Shown piece by piece: positions 1-13,243 of a stretch of DNA of 64,000 nt (its first letter is position 1; each line of letters begins with the position of its first letter). The stretch is from Nepenthes gracilis (Eukaryota; Streptophyta; Magnoliopsida; Caryophyllales; Nepenthaceae): NCBI GenBank assembly GCA_033239525.1, contig BSYO01000026.1, forward strand, positions 4,774,001 to 4,838,000, read 5' to 3'. Position numbers and translations under genes: made by a program. Below the pieces are notes generated by a model. It was given only the letters and a program-made list of their open reading frames with translations, was not told the origin of the DNA and did no database searches.

Positions 1-1284
1 ACAGAGAATCTATTAATGATAATTTACCATAGCACTCAAATACTGGATGTGAAAGATATTTAAGAAGTAAAATTATCAAAAAGAATTATACAAATGAATA
101 AACTGAACCATTTAAAGCTAAAATCTCAAACATAGAAACCAACATTTACACTAACACATGCCAGAAAATGTCACTGTGGACACGTTTGAAATTGTGGAAG
201 TGAAAATGTGGCTTAGATGCAAAATCAATACATCTCTAGATGATATACATGTTGTCTTAAAAGAGACGTGATCAGGCAGACAGCAGGACGTTGAACTCTA
301 CGCACAAACAGACACAGTAAAGGAATGAAGAAGAAAAAGATGAACACGTGAATTTTTATGTGGAAAACCCTTGTCAAGCAAGGGAAAAATAACGGGACAT
401 TCGTCCACGAACCAATTTCACTATGTATGATGCTGGGAATAATATCCCATGATTATACTGGCACAAGAGAAAGAAGACCAAAGAATAGAGCACAAGTAAT
501 TAACACTCTAATTTTACCTTCACCCCACACGTGCCTCACATACTCTTAAAATTACAAACGCCAATATTCAAGAAATGAGGATATTTTTATTCCCGTCACC
601 GTCAACAAAAAAAAAACGTTTTTTCGAGATCACAAATAACTGGTACCAGATTGCCAACAATGTAACCGCTTTCCACATGACCGCCAATCCCTTAAAAGAT
701 CAATTCTTCAAGAATCTTTCAACAATAAATGGTTGATATTGTTGTTCTTCCACTATTTTTGGCCAACATTATTGACCGAAATTTATTCTGCTTATTCGCT
801 GCAGTCCATACATCTCCTATTAACTTTTACATGGAAGTGACCTCCCAACAATACAATGGCACGTAAAACTAAATCAAACTTTCTGTACCATAACCAAATA
901 ACTGATTGAGCCATAAGAGTGGCAAATGTGCAATGATTCGAGCATTATGTAGTTTCAACCTGCAATACTATGCGAAATCCCACTAACGTAAATAAAATAA
1001 TAAACGATTTGCAACAATCACACCTCCATGTTCCCTAAAGAGCCCTCAAAAGTGCGATAACTCCAAAAAAATCAGATCTAATGCCAAATTTACCCAATTG
1101 AAGAAACAATCAACAAGATACCAAAACCATTTGATCACAATTACAATCCACAATTAGGGAGTCGACAACACAGATGGGGAATAAATAACAGTATAGCTGG
1201 AATGGACTACTCCCCGAGCATTCAAGCACCCAAGCCCAAACGAAAAACGGTTACTCCGAGATGAAATGTGGAGCGGAAATGCGA

Positions 1285-1719
1285 AATTAGGGTTTTATTG
1301 TACACTCACAGAATTGTTGCACAGGCCCCCTATGAACTTGGAATTGGTTGTGCGGGCACAATCGGAGATTACGCAGTTGGTAGGTTTCAGTCGGAGGAAA
1401 ATACGAGCGTTTCGGACAGCTGAAGATCGGGGGGAGGGAGAGAGAGAGAGAGAGAGAGAGAGATTGGCAGAACTTCATTCTTGTCTCTCCTTCCTCTCAT
1501 CTGGATCCTTTCCTTTTTTTTTTCTTTATCTGATCTCGCAATCTCCTCCCGATGACAACCTCATCCAATGGCAAGCTGACACAAAAGCACAGTTCCATCA
1601 TCAATTTCAAGAAAACATTAGCATGCTGCAAACCACCTGATCCTAACAACATCTTACTTTCCAGAATTCCATTAAACAGAAATTAGAGCACAAAAGGAGG
1701 AGAGGAGCCTTATTTATAG
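1285..1719 (-). promoter_or_regulatory. Possible minus-strand promoter and leader
   Basis: On the minus strand a TATA-like TCTATAAATA (1710-1719) is followed by about 200 bases and then a (GA)n tract lying on the plus strand (1437-1463), so the predicted leader is CT-rich. Further downstream is a donor-like TCTGTGAGTG near 1305-1315. The order TATA, CT-rich leader, GT donor is typical of plant gene starts. The open frame over it is low-complexity and unidentified. Any following exons would lie at 1-1300, where none is recognisable. Confidence 0.25.
1437..1463. repeat. (GA)n microsatellite
   Basis: Uninterrupted GA dinucleotides within the candidate minus-strand leader, where they read as CT on the minus strand. 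Confidence 0.9.
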
Positions 1720-3873
1720 AAATTGTGTATGAGAGATATGGCCAAAAATTTATTGTGGCTGAATAATTGGCTGATATAAAAGAATCGCTGCTGGCCATGG
1801 GGAGGGAGAGATGCGCGAGCAGCAAGGGTTGGGAAGAGAGGTGGGAGAGAAACAGTCGGAGGGTTGTTTGGAGAAAGTTTGCCTTCCTCTCTCTCCAGAT
1901 TATTATTAATTTTATTTTAAAATTTAAATATTAGGATGTTTATTTAATAATCAGTAACATATTTTTAAATTTATTACTAAAATATATATTTATAATTAAG
2001 AGTAACTAATTAATTTTTATCATTAAAGATAAAATTTTTTTATAGTACTTTATTTAACAAAAGTGAGGTTGAGAACAATCGGTATTTAATTTTGATAAAT
2101 CTGATAGCTTTCTATTGATAAAAAAAATCTTTACAAATGAATTGGTGTGTGTTAGTTTGATGGTTCAATTCTCCTTATTTTTAATTAAATATGATAAAAT
2201 TATAGATTATTCATACATTCATACTCAATAACATTCCAACCCATAAATTTTAAGAATAAATTTATGACTTGGTCATAAAAAAGAATAATTATTATACCCA
2301 TTATACTTTATGGATAAAAATGGTAGACAATCAAATAATATTATAAAATTTATGTCTTACGGTTATGAGAATGTTAAAATATATAAATAGAGTCATACTA
2401 AAAGATAAAATAAAAAATAATAATATTTATAAATATTTATAAGTTGCACTTATAAAAGAGGGGTATCGAAAGAAATTTTAAGGTAATTCAGGCATAAAAT
2501 TGATCAAAAGAGCCATATATGAGAAAATATAAGTTAGTCGCCGTAAAAGGAAAGAAAGTAAGCAATGGACTTAGAATAATATGAAGTATGGTGATAGAAG
2601 AATATTTAAAATTAATATTCTTTCAAAATATATTACACTAAATTAAATAAAAGATAAAAACAAAATTTATATAGGAACTCATTTGAAAAAAATTAAGGCC
2701 TTATTATTGCTATTATAGAAGTCAATAAATATAAAATATCACTTCATCACAATAAGTGCTTCAAAAATACAAACAGAAATGCCAAGAAGTTCATCTGATT
2801 TAAATTTCAAATACCAAAATTTGAACGACACCAAATGATGAAGTTGCTAGCAATGACATCTCTTTGGCTTTTAGCTCCCCAACAGTTTTTACCCTCGCCG
2901 GTTTTATTCTTTAATTCCTCTCCCTTTCGATTCCTCAACCTCTATCTTCATTTTCATCATGCTGCTGCAACTAAAATTGAAATTTCAAAAAGAAGACCCA
3001 TTCTCCGTCATAATACGAAGAGAGGCAAGCAGAAAACGAAAAAGAACAGGGCACATAAACATTTCACCACAAATACGCACAATACAATCAAAATTTGATA
3101 AATTTTTTCAAAGACAATGATTTGCTCTATTTGTTTACTCACTCAGAGAAGAATGGGGAGATGATGTGAGTTGATCTTTATCGCCTCTGCAGTTTGCTCG
3201 TCTGTTGAGTGCTGAATGTTAGTGGCTATCTCCTCGCTCTTTCTCTCTCATTTGCTCCGTTTGGCGTCTTCCGGGTGCTCAATGTTAATAGCTCCCTTTG
3301 GCATCAGAACTCCAGAGGGATTTGAGGCTCTGAACGTATTTCGCTGGCCTCAGTGTGGGTTTGTATTACGGTGATAGTTGGGCCGTATCTTTGGTAACAC
3401 GATACGGTTCATAATAATATTGTTAGGCCACATATGATATGAAATGACAATTTGAACCATATCTTGTAAATTAACCGACTTATGTGTTATACTTGGTACG
3501 ACCTGATTTTTTTATATTGTAACAATCATATAACTGTAGTTTGATCCAACATTTTGAATTGTGTCGAGCCGTAAGTTAGTCAACCTGTGGCACAAACGCA
3601 TAACCCCATTTTTTTTTATATTGAAATAGTCATATGACATCATACTAGTAGCTACACTGGCAGGGAAAGGGAGCAACGATAATTGGACTGTTAATTAAAT
3701 AAAAAAAAAAGCTATAAATATCTTTTTCTTCTCTTCTACCACCACACATCTCTTTACTCTCTCTGCCCTTTACTCACTTATGATATAACAAGTTACTAGT
3801 GATAGTATGATATTTATTAATATAATTATATTATTTATATTATTTGTCATCTATAATTTATATATTAATATTA

Positions 3874-4096
3874 TAATTTTATAACTTAATTATTAATTAT
3901 TGTTTATAAATGTTTTAGTTTTGATAATAAAATAATACGAAAAAATTATTTCGATATTTTTGTAATGGCTACACCACATACATATATTTTATAACTTAAT
4001 TATTTATGGTATATAAATTTTCTAATTTCGATAGTCAAGATATATGAAAAAATTATTCCGATGGTTTTATAATGGTTATTCCACATACACATAGTA
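3874..4096. repeat. Imperfect tandem duplication, about 115 bp x2
   Basis: Two diverged copies run from TTTATAACTTAATTATT to a CACATACA-containing end (about 3874-3987 and 3989-4096). Both contain the phrase AAAAAATTATT followed by TCCGATGG-like or TTCGATAT-like sequence. Non-coding and AT-rich. Confidence 0.6.
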
Positions 4097-4325
4097 ATAA
4101 TGATCTTAAAATAGTAGAATCACAAATTATCCTAAATACCACTATTCTTTCTTTTAATTCTATCTATCTCTTAGAATACATTCTAAAAGTGTATGATAAT
4201 TTTTTTAAAATTAAATTAGTAAATATTTAAGAACATGTTGTTTGTAAAAAATATAAAAATATATATATACTTGTTAAAGTTGCAAAGGTAACGGGCATAA
4301 AAAATGACCTATAAAAAAATATTAA

Positions 4326-5362
4326 TGATGTGTCAAGTACACAAGGGCTGACCGAAAATTAAGCCTACAAAGAAAGAGCACCATGAAAGCCTCAGCTTAG
4401 AAAAGTCTCCCCATGGCCCAAGGCCTAGAGAGTACCGTGGGAGGCCTAAACGATGTGATCCAAATCCACCCAGTGAGATTCGGACCCATGGAAACGCCCA
4501 CCGAGTACCACCCAAAAACATGCATCTCGGAAGTTCCAACTTGGTAAACCAGCCAACGTGACCGTTGCAGATGCTTGGTCCCTAATAGCTGTGGGGGCAA
4601 AGTCAAACGGGGGCTCACGCCAACTTGTCGTGCGTGAGGCCGCCGAGAACAATGTAACTGGCCAAGAAAACATGAAATTGACATCCTCAAAAGGCCAGAA
4701 ATCATGGCATAATTAGCATCTCAACAATAGCTAGATAGCACCCTTTTTCTACAAATACAACTCTTCCTCCATAGGAAAATGGGGGTTTCTGGAGGAAAAA
4801 AATTAAAGATGGGAGATATAACAGAAGAGCGCGATCCTTCGCCTCAAAGCTACTCGTCGAGGAAAGCATTCATTTCTCTAACCGACCTTCTCGCCAAGCC
4901 TACCTCAAAGCCGCTCCACAATTGAGTGCGCTCATCAAAACTCAACCGTTCACCTTAAAGCCGCTTCCTAATCAAACGTAGTCATTGGAGTTCAATCTTC
5001 CGCTTCAAAGCTGCTCCTTAGTTGAGCACATGCATCGAGCCTCGGTCCTCCGTCTTAAATCGCTGCCCTGCCGAGCATATTCACCAAAGCTCAATTCTCC
5101 GCCAACACTTGATCCCTTGCTACATACATTTACATATATTCTCACTCATCCTCCATCTTTCATCATAGAAAAATTCCTAGTTTGAGCGCCGGATGAAAAA
5201 TTGGGGAGCAAGTCCTATCATCATCTGCTCTCTTGTTCGTTAGTTATGTTTTGTATGATTCAAATTCGAAATAATGAGGACTAGACCTACTTCAACTCGA
5301 CCTCCAGGGAAGATCAAGTGGCGCCCTAACTCATTCAATAATTCGGTTCCAGAGATGGATCT
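4326..5362 (+). repeat. LTR of element B (Tat/LARD-like)
   Basis: The LTR begins TGATGTGTCAAGTACAC and ends just before a primer-site-like TTTGGCATCATTTGTGAAA. The D LTR (48710-49836) has the same organisation: TGATGGGTCC start, similar length (1037 versus 1127), tandem repeats in the 3' third, and a TTGGCG-type primer site followed by the shared phrase ACTGAAAAGTCT. Overall identity is low, so B and D are relatives rather than recent copies. No matching second LTR is found for B, so the element is incomplete. The start is inferred from the D comparison. Confidence 0.6.
4833..5110 (+). repeat. ~50-bp tandem repeat inside B LTR
   Basis: Five to six degenerate units each contain a phrase like CTTCGCCTCAAAGC followed by GCTC and GAG/GAGC, starting near 4833, 4881, 4945, 4995, 5044 and 5094. 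Element C has comparable arrays in the same LTR position (63420-63750), and D a shorter one (49480-49575). Confidence 0.7.
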
Positions 5363-5380
5363 TTGGCATCATTTGTGAAA
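5363..5380 (+). other. Primer binding site of element B
   Basis: TTTGGCATCATTTGTGAAA follows the LTR directly. It matches, with substitutions, the D site (TTGGCGTTGTCTATGGGAA) and the complement of the C site (63145-63163). All three are followed by ACTGAAAAGTCT-like sequence. TTGGCG-type sites are usual for Tat-type plant gypsy elements; I do not assign the tRNA. Confidence 0.55.
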
Positions 5381-5528
5381 AATGACTGAAAAGTCTAATT
5401 ACCACATCTATGAATGTAAACATGGTCAGCAATCGGGTATAAGCCAATGTATCGGGTGGTGACGTCCTCTATTGTGGCAACGAGCCCTCCTTGGGTAGCT
5501 ATGAAGATGGATGACCAGGCCCCAAACG
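5381..5528 (+). mobile_element. Element B interior, left piece
   Basis: Interior sequence right after the primer site. It aligns by eye with 49857-50000 of element D (shared GGGTAGCTAT, GACCAGGCCCCAA-like and ACTGAAAAGTCT phrases). It is cut by element G, whose left TSD AAACG is 5524-5528. The interior resumes at 27223. Confidence 0.6.
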
Positions 5529-7969
5529 TGTTACGATCCAGGAACACAATATTCAAAGGTCAAAATAAAATCAATAATATATTCTATTAACCATAATAAC
5601 CCAACCCGGACGTGACAATCCGAATACATATAGGACCCAACATGATAAACCCCGTACAAGATCTCATCGGATATAAATTCAAACAAACACGATATACAAC
5701 TTGCTATCCAAATATCGTAAGGGAGGTATTCAATATTACAACAACTAATTAACATAATGCGATAACTCCAAACATATTCTATACATGGATCAAGTCACTC
5801 ATCCGACCATAGACAAAACCATAATATATCCTCGAGATTAAAAATATAACCAATATGAACATCTCCACTCACCGATAGAGATCTGCTGTATCAGACAACG
5901 TCCAAGATCTCTAAGCATATCTAAGCCACTGGTGTGAAGGGATAAAACATGAAAATATGAGCTTAGAGCTCAGTAAGTATCAACAATCGTATAAAACGGT
6001 ACACATAAATTAGAAATAGGGATATCGCATAACAATCACATAAAATAAAATATAATGTCCATGAAACCCCAGAAAACTGAGGAGATGTCTCGTACTAAAT
6101 CGTCGTCCGTATTAACTCGTCAATCCGGGACAAAATCATATAAATTATGATTCGGTAAAATCTCATAGACGATATCATATCATATGATCCGAGGTCACAT
6201 TACATAATTACGACCGCCACCACATCCGTGTGGGACACATACCATCATCTTGATCTAAAACTCAATACAGAAATCAAGAGAAGACTGCCGGCCGAAATTA
6301 AAACATAAATCAAAACACGTTTTGGGTTTATCACATCAGTACGTACGAGACATTCCTATCGCCCATCCATGGGCTAAACCACGTATCTCAAATTGTCGTC
6401 CACGCAACATATGCAGAAATACAAAGCATGCATGAAATCGGAGAACCAAAGATAAATAATACCAACTGCGATTTAAGCCAGCAACTCAAGGCTCGGCTAC
6501 GGCTTAGGCCAGTAGCTCAAGGCCATCCATGTGCTCTATCTCTCATAGATTAGGAACTTACCCACTATGTTTTACCACCCACGGCTTTGGGTGCAACCTC
6601 AAATTTTAGTTATATATTAGGACGTTCGAATATATTAGTTTTTCGTCAATTCCTTACGATGGTTCTCAATAAAATACACAGTGGGGCAGGTCAGCTACTA
6701 AATATCTCAACCTTCCTTTCGGCGGAAGTAGCCTATCATATACGTCCCTATCAGGACAAAGCCTCCCCGTCGGGAGCGGCGCCACAAATAGCCAATGCCT
6801 CGGGATAAAAATCGACCCCTAGGGTCTCGGACTGCCATGGTCCCATAGTGATCCCGCCCCCGGCAGCGTGCGTGTGGATCAACGTACGGCCTGGTTCATG
6901 GTTTCATAATATACGGATATACAAACATACATATATATACTGTCCCGGTGTTCGAAAACCCTCCAAAACGTAAATGCCCATGTAAGACCATCGCACGACT
7001 AGTAAAACATACATGCATGTACATAATTAGTAAACAGGGTGTATATAAAAATATATGTATGTTAGTAAAATCTCTCACAGTAGTAAAAATGTATTAGAAA
7101 TTAAATCAAACCAAGAATAGGGTTAAATGATACTTGCCTTAATATTATACTCCGCAGATATGAAGAAAGGAGGTCCCGAAGCACCCGATTTGTGCCTCTC
7201 TTTCTTGCCTCACGGGCACCAGCGCACTGTCCTCCTTCCTCTCTCCTCTACGCATGGCCACCGCGCCACTGCCGCTGCTGCCCCTGCTCAACCACTGTGG
7301 CTCCTCACGTGGCTGTCGCCGGCCTCCTTGCCCTCATCCAGCTGGCGCCGATAGTGAAGCTACTGCGCTTCACCTCCTCTCTCTCATCGAGCGATTTCTC
7401 TCCTTCGCACCACACCACCGCCGCCTGAGCCTACGCCGCGCCATAGCTCACCACTGCGACCACCGATGTCGCTACTACCACCCCAAACGGCCGCCATCGA
7501 CTCTTTCGGCATCGATTTCCTCACCCAGCGCCGCTATCGACTCAACTCGCAACCGCCGTTGCCTCACCCACGACAATCCCAGCCACCCCACAACCACCGC
7601 ACGCCGCCGTTGACGCCGATTCTAAGCTGCCGACCCCTTCTCCTCTCTCCTCTTCTCCCTTCTTCCTCCTTCTCTGCAAACCCTAGCCTCCTGCACTCTC
7701 TCCGCCCGACTCTTTCTCTGCTTCCTCTTTCTCATCTTTTTCTTCCTTTTTTATTTATTATTATTATTATTATTATATATTTATATAATCTTTAATTTTA
7801 AAATCCAAATCAGATTCTGAACAACAATACAGGTGCGCTTCGGGCGTCGCTTCAAAATCCCGATCATTCCTCAAAATTTTAGAATATTTTAATTTATTTT
7901 CACCACGTCTAAAATACCCAAAATCATAATTAATATTAAAATAATCCAAACGGGACTCGAAATATTACA
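5529..7969 (-). repeat. G 3' LTR (element sense), 2.44 kb
   Basis: On the plus strand it starts TGTTACGATCC (expected TGTCACGACC) and ends AATATTACA. Colinear similarity to 21193-22965 and 26575-27222 is obvious throughout, for example the shared AACCCGGACGTGACAATC. The C-rich stretch 7190-7740 ends in an (ATT)n tract. Long proline/serine-rich open frames across 7127-7795 are low-complexity by-products, not genes. Confidence 0.85.
7749..7775. repeat. (ATT)n microsatellite in G LTR
   Basis: The same position in the other G LTR (about 26994-27041) carries (ATT)n followed by a longer (TA)n tract. The two LTRs have therefore changed length here since insertion. Confidence 0.85.
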
Positions 7970-7981
7970 CTCTCCCCTCCT
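7970..7981 (-). other. Polypurine tract of element G
   Basis: CTCTCCCCTCCT on the plus strand reads AGGAGGGGAGAG on the minus strand, directly before the 3' LTR. It is preceded by the GAGGACGAAAATTTT phrase that is typical of plant Tekay/Del-type elements. This fixes the minus orientation of G. Confidence 0.8.
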
Positions 7982-10817
7982 CATAAAAATTTTCGTCCTC
8001 AAAATTTACGTACATCAATACTTGAACAGATAGGGATAATTCTTCCAAGCTTAACCTCAATCAAAAGATTCCTCTAAAAGAATCTGATCCTTAACACCTG
8101 ATTATTCTATCCCAATATTGGAATCAAAACCCTAACATATGATAAATTCTTGCCAATTTTCAACAACACAAGCTCAATCACATGGGACTGATCATATACA
8201 AATTTTCTCAACTGAAAGATTTTTCAAAAATATCATAATCAAAATGATCGTCTTATTTATCAACACTTGAACCTTCTGCCTCAAAATCGGAGTCAAAACC
8301 CTGACAAAAAATACCTTCTTGAAATTGGCAACAATTCACGCTCAATCTCATGCCAAGGACCAACCCATATTCCTTTCAACATGCATACACAAAACACATC
8401 ATTGAGGTTCCATCAAACTCGAATAACACTAATCTGTTGGCCACCTCTCCAATTCACTGTGAAACCTCAAAAAGTCTATCGAACCTCAATATCAATCTAT
8501 CTTTTGCTCCCAAAATTTGAAATTCTTCTCTTCAAGATGCTTTCAGAAACATCTAACCACTCTTATTGAACATCCAATTGGGTTGCAAATCTGATATCTT
8601 ACTTCAATCTTCAAATCAAATCTTGTGACCGATAATCGTGAGTCTACACACTTCCACTGCGCAACTCGATCAATTATTCTGTATCCAATCGCAATCAAGG
8701 GCTTCAAAATTAGAATACTGTGCAATTTCCTCATCTCGATAATGTGTCGATGACCAAACTCAAGAATGACTTTCTGATCAGCAAGCAAAGAGCCTACTTC
8801 ATCAACTTATTCATCATCATCCAAGATGCCACCAAATTCCTCGCTGTCCAACGCAGACCAGAAATAAAATCTCGAAGGCTTCTTCCTCTTGGCTTCTACC
8901 TTTAGGCAAGAGACGCATGATCAACTCGCCACTCCGCCGGTGAAGAATCTTCGATGTTCTTAACAAACTTCGATCACTTCAACTCCATAATAGTTGGTGA
9001 CAATCTCAACTGCTCCCTGAGCTTCCATCCGACAATCGAGGCTTACTTGATTGCATCCAACTTCATGACTGCTTGAACAAAAGGATCTTCACTTCTAATC
9101 TTCACAAAAGCATCTTCCGCAGATAGGAGCTTGCTTTGGAGCCCAATCCTGGTAGGAATTATTCACCGATAACTCTACAATTTCTCTGCTCAAAACAAAG
9201 ACAGAAAACATTGTAGCACAAACTCTTAATACAACTCTGATCCCGAACAGCATACGCATAGGCTGAGAATGGATCCACCTATCTACTCCTTCGCCGACAA
9301 AATCTCCCTCTACTTTGTGAGATTTCAGACTGATCCAATCAAAGCTGCCACTTTTCCAAAATCATAGGACTCAACAAAACCTTCACATAATCAACGTCCT
9401 CAAACCGGATTTCAAATCAGATTCTCTACCTAAGAATCCAATTTGAATCTTACCACTAAGGGTTATGGACCCACATGCTTCCACTTTTTCTTATGAAAAT
9501 ATACATAACAAATTCAAAGACTTTCAACCCAAAACATTGTCAATAATATTCTCTTTTTCTGAAATGACTTTCTCAAGTCTTTATAATCAAATTAAATAAC
9601 AATTATCTTCATACAAATAACATTTCTAAATCCTCAAAGCAAATACCTCAACTGCTAACTCCAAGTCATAAGTGGAGTAATTTTGATCAAAAACATTCAA
9701 CCGCCGTAACTCATAGGAAATCACCCGAAAATGCTACATCAGAACACAACCTCAAATCTTCCTTGGGAGCATCACAACCTACAACAGATTAACTTGATCC
9801 ATCCGGGATCGACCAAATTAACATTGTCGGTAATCTGCCCTTTATTTCTAGAAAGCTCTCATTACAATTACTATTCTAATAAACACCGATCGTTTCAAAG
9901 CCAAGCGTCCCACGAACGCTACAATTCTCAAGGAATCATCATCAAATCGCTTAATAAATTCAACTAGATCTAAGAAATTACGCATCTTCGCAACAAATGA
10001 TCGTCCTTCCCCAACCGGCCACCGCTTCAATCTTTTGCAAATATATAAACATGCCATCGAAGAAACAATATGCCCAAAATAACACTACTTCCAACCAAAC
10101 TCGCATTTTCTCAATTGGGCAAACCACAAACTACCTTTCGCAGCTATGACACAGTCCTCAGACGGACCTCATGCCCGACATAAATTTCTCGAACAAATCA
10201 AAATATCATTAAATAAGCCATCATAAATAGACAAAATACGGCCGAAAGATCATAAGACTCATAAGACTTACAAAAGATGCCAACAAAATCACTAACCCAA
10301 AAACACCACCGAAGCTCACAACGGCTGCACCTTTATCTTGAAGGCAACCTAAGGTATATTCTCCCGGTATCCTTAATTGACAATACTCCAAGTACAGATC
10401 GATTTAGAAAACATCAAGTACTAACCATATATCAAACAAATCACCTACCAATTTCTAACATTCGCTTATCAAATAATTTATTTTCCAAACAAATTAAATT
10501 TCAATAATTCATAGATAACCTCATAGATTCATCATGCTTATCCCAAAGACATTTAACACCCCGCGGCAGGGTACTCGACCAATGCCTCATTGACTCTATG
10601 CAAGGTCCTCGAAATCGATGTCACTCCTGACTCAACCTCAGCAACAATCTCAATTACCGACTAAAAGACAATTCAGGCTAATTTTCTCATCTAAAAATAG
10701 TCTTGAATTACCATACAACTAGAAAACTTTTTATGACCACGTAATGACTCCCAGATGTGGCCACATATGCAAGATAAACTCGGCACACATTTTCATCAAT
10801 TTACTTACAGGCACAAT
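7982..10817 (-). pseudogene. Decayed interior of G, including RT remnant
   Basis: No long open frame survives. On the minus strand, about 10510 down to 9850, scattered gypsy reverse-transcriptase similarity appears in shifting frames. A DDLFD-like segment comes first, then KCEFGWK and FGHIVSS (normally KCEFWL...FLGHIVSS), then MRNFLDLVEFIKRF (normally VRSFLGLAGYYRRF). These are the end of the RT palm and the thumb. The rest should be RNase H and integrase by position, but I could not recognise either. Interrupted on its upstream side by element A at 10818. Confidence 0.5.
10813..10817. repeat. Left TSD of element A (ACAAT)
   Basis: ACAAT precedes the A 5' LTR; ATAAT (20330-20334) follows its 3' LTR. 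One C/T difference; both lie in G interior. Confidence 0.65.
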
Positions 10818-12191
10818 TATGAGGCCCCGGAACCGAAAAATGTGAAAATTGAAAGTAATTAAAATAATGAGAATTATTAAGAGGCCAAACATGTAGTGTA
10901 AAATGACGGTTGAAAGTAAAAAGTTAAAAAAATACCCGAGTTCAGCAAGCAGCCGAGTGGCGCCTACTGTGTGTCCGAGGCGCTGCAGCGAGCGCAAAAT
11001 CCAGCTGCTGCCCCGCTAGCCGCACGCCATGGCGCTCGAGCGAGCCCCTGGCAGAAGCCTCGCGCTCGCCGAGCGCGAACCCGCTGGGAGCTTGAGCGCG
11101 GACTGGCAGAGTGTAGCCCGCTTGCCGCACGCTCGAGACGAGCTTGAGCGCAGCCCCGACTTCTACCCACGTCCTGACTTCATTTTTGTTATAAAATGAA
11201 GGGAAAAAAAGGAAAAAGGGAGAGAGAGAGAGAGCAGACCATGCACGAAGGAGAGGAAGAAGAAGAAGAAGAGAAGAGGAGAAAGAAAATTCACTTGTTC
11301 CAATCCGCACTCGGTAAAAATAACGGTAGATCGGGCCAACATAAGTGTACTTCGGACGTTCTTTTTCGTTTTTACCGTTTCCTCTTGCATTAAAGTTGAT
11401 AAAAATGCTCTAAAATGATGTTGATGCATGTTTAAAGTAAATGAAGCATATTTCCTTCGATTGCTCTGTTAGATTTTGTGTTTATCCATATTTATTGGAA
11501 GTTTTGGCTTTGATTTCGTGAATAAGCTTGTAAATTGTGTTCGATTTTGTCCCGGAAGTTTGTGATGAAACCCTAGCTTGAAAATATTGAAAATTTTTGG
11601 GTAAATTGTACGATTTAATGTATGTGTATGGAATTATGGCATTAGTTTCATGACTAAGCACATGTTTAGTGATCGATTTGAGTCCGGAAGTTTTGGCGAA
11701 TCCCTAAGTACGAAAATGAAGGGGTTTTGATGATTTTTAATCATAGCTCTTGCTATATAAAAGTTAATTGACATTGAAATGAAACTCCAGGTATAATTTA
11801 TTTTTGAAAATTTGTACGGACTTATACCGATAAATTTCTATGTGCCGTTGAAGTAAAACTGAAGGAGTTTTTAGACCATTACCATACGTTCTGAAGTTAA
11901 CTGAAAGTAAATTGTGAAACTCTGATTATGAAAGAAGGTTTTCAATAAAGAGGTTATTTTCGTTACTGTTATTTAGGACCCGGGACGGACTACAGTCTGG
12001 ATTGGTTCTCCGGCATGTCTTAGAACTTTACAGTGGTAATCGAGGATAACTCTGTCCATGGAGTTACATGTGGTCCGCCCTTCCTCGGGGCGTTACGGTG
12101 AAGAGAAAAGCATAGTTACCGGCCTACCTTCGAGTGGCATGCCGTACCGATCCCATGAGATGGGATACACTTGCTACAGTCATAGGCCTTG

Positions 12192-12214
12192 GATTATGTG
12201 GAGTGAATACAATC
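12192..12214 (+). promoter_or_regulatory. LTR hairpin (A 5' copy, decayed stem)
   Basis: Arms GATTATGT and ATACAATC around loop GGAGTGA. Relative to the perfect stem in the 3' LTR, the two changes are transitions; one gives a G-T wobble and one an A-C mismatch. Confidence 0.5.
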
Positions 12215-12275
12215 TATCGTCGATCATTCGCCCCCTCAGCTAGTAGGGTATACTGGCAGGATCTGTTACTGATAT

Positions 12276-12485
12276 GTTATGTTACCGTTTACCGTACCGA
12301 TTACCAATTATTGAGTACTGTTTACCGTTTACCGTTTGCCAAGTACTGATTATTGTTTACCGTTTACCAATTACCTATTACTGTTTACCGTTTACCGATT
12401 ACAGATTATTGTTTACCGTTTACTGATTACCATTTATTGATTACCGATTATTGTTTACCGTTTACTGGTTACCGATTACAGACTA
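12276..12485 (+). repeat. Degenerate TTTACCG tandem array (A 5' LTR)
   Basis: About 25-30 repeats of a 6-7-base theme (TACCGTT, TACCGAT, GATTACC). The same array is at 19375-19585 in the other LTR, with unit-level differences. Confidence 0.8.
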
Positions 12486-13243
12486 ATGATTTTTGATTTC
12501 TAAATTAATATCGTCAAATTATGCTTTCTCTATTTCCTAGATCATACTTTGTTTAACCGTTCTATTTCTGCACAGTTATATGACAGTTCTACATCACCGT
12601 TTTACCGCTCATATGCATGTATCTTGCTGGGCCCTGACTCACTGTTTTATTATTTTTTCCCCTCTAGATAAGACAATAGAGTTATTGCCCGAAAAGAAAG
12701 AGTGACCGAAGGAAATTCTAAAGACTTTTGAGGACCTGAAGTATTTTGGGAGCCATTTTGGGAAAGCCTGTTGACGTAAATACTTGATTGATCATGTGAT
12801 TTTGTATACTGATCTTATATTTATAGATGTTCATGCACATATAGGTTTTGTATAGAATGCATATGATGCATGTGATGGTAAAAGAAAACTATGCTTCTGC
12901 AGGTTAATAGTTTAGCTTCTGTTCTAAACTTTTGGATATACTATACAGGTCCTAGACGGCATCTCGTTATGAAACTATTAGTGTAGTTAATGCTTTTAAA
13001 GATTTATGTCATGGATGGCACATGTGATCCTGTATATGCTTATTGTAGAAAAAATTATGGATAATCCATAGTTGTGTGCTTGTGATGGTTGATCTTATAG
13101 GTTGTATTTTTCGATTTTTATCCAGTTACAAAAGAGGCTCTGCTAAAATTTCTGCAAAATTCTTGCCTTATAATTTAGTCTGTTAATCATGTTCCTGTCT
13201 TGACGGAAGCTTTTGAGGAAAAAAAAATCCGTTCCGTCACATT

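Larger units (their letters stand above)
1..4325. other. AT-rich left flank, no supported gene
   Basis: This stretch is AT-rich, especially 1880-2830 and 3780-4320, with no long reading frame and no recognisable protein domain. Possible gene-start signals on the minus strand (1285-1719) and a short tandem duplication (3874-4096) are listed separately. A phrase near 356-420 resembles plant repeat remnants, but I could not assign it. It is probably host intergenic or intronic DNA that received element B at 4326. Confidence 0.5.
10818..13241 (+). repeat. A 5' LTR, 2.42 kb
   Basis: It starts TATGAGGCCCC (the 3' copy keeps TGTGAGGCCC) and ends CCGTTCCGTCACA. Internal order: a GC-rich block with GCTCGAG motifs (about 10970-11160), TATA-like TTATAAAA (11189-11196), a GA-rich tract (11216-11285), a donor-like module near 11341, a hairpin (12192-12214), a TTTACCG array (12276-12485), and an acceptor-like CCCCTCTAG ending at 12667. 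Transcription should begin shortly after the TATA box. Confidence 0.93.

Noticed and set aside
358..549. Possible retroelement remnant (GTGGAAAACCCTTG phrase)
   Set aside because: The phrase resembles plant repeat sequence, but I found no LTR ends, TSD or domain to support a call.
1266..1640. 124-codon plus-strand open frame
   Set aside because: Its middle is the (GA)n tract (RERERERE) and no domain is visible; the minus-strand promoter reading is at least as likely.
2835..3098. 87-codon plus-strand open frame
   Set aside because: Basic, low-complexity C-terminus, no family match and no supporting splice or promoter signals.
3706..3800. Plus-strand GCTATAAATATC followed by CT-rich sequence, promoter-like
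   Set aside because: Nothing downstream resembles an exon; the following 500 bases are AT-rich and contain only a tandem duplication before the B LTR.
7127..7795. Four overlapping Pro/Ser-rich open frames
   Set aside because: C-rich, low-complexity part of the G LTR; the equivalent in the partner LTR is not conserved as protein.
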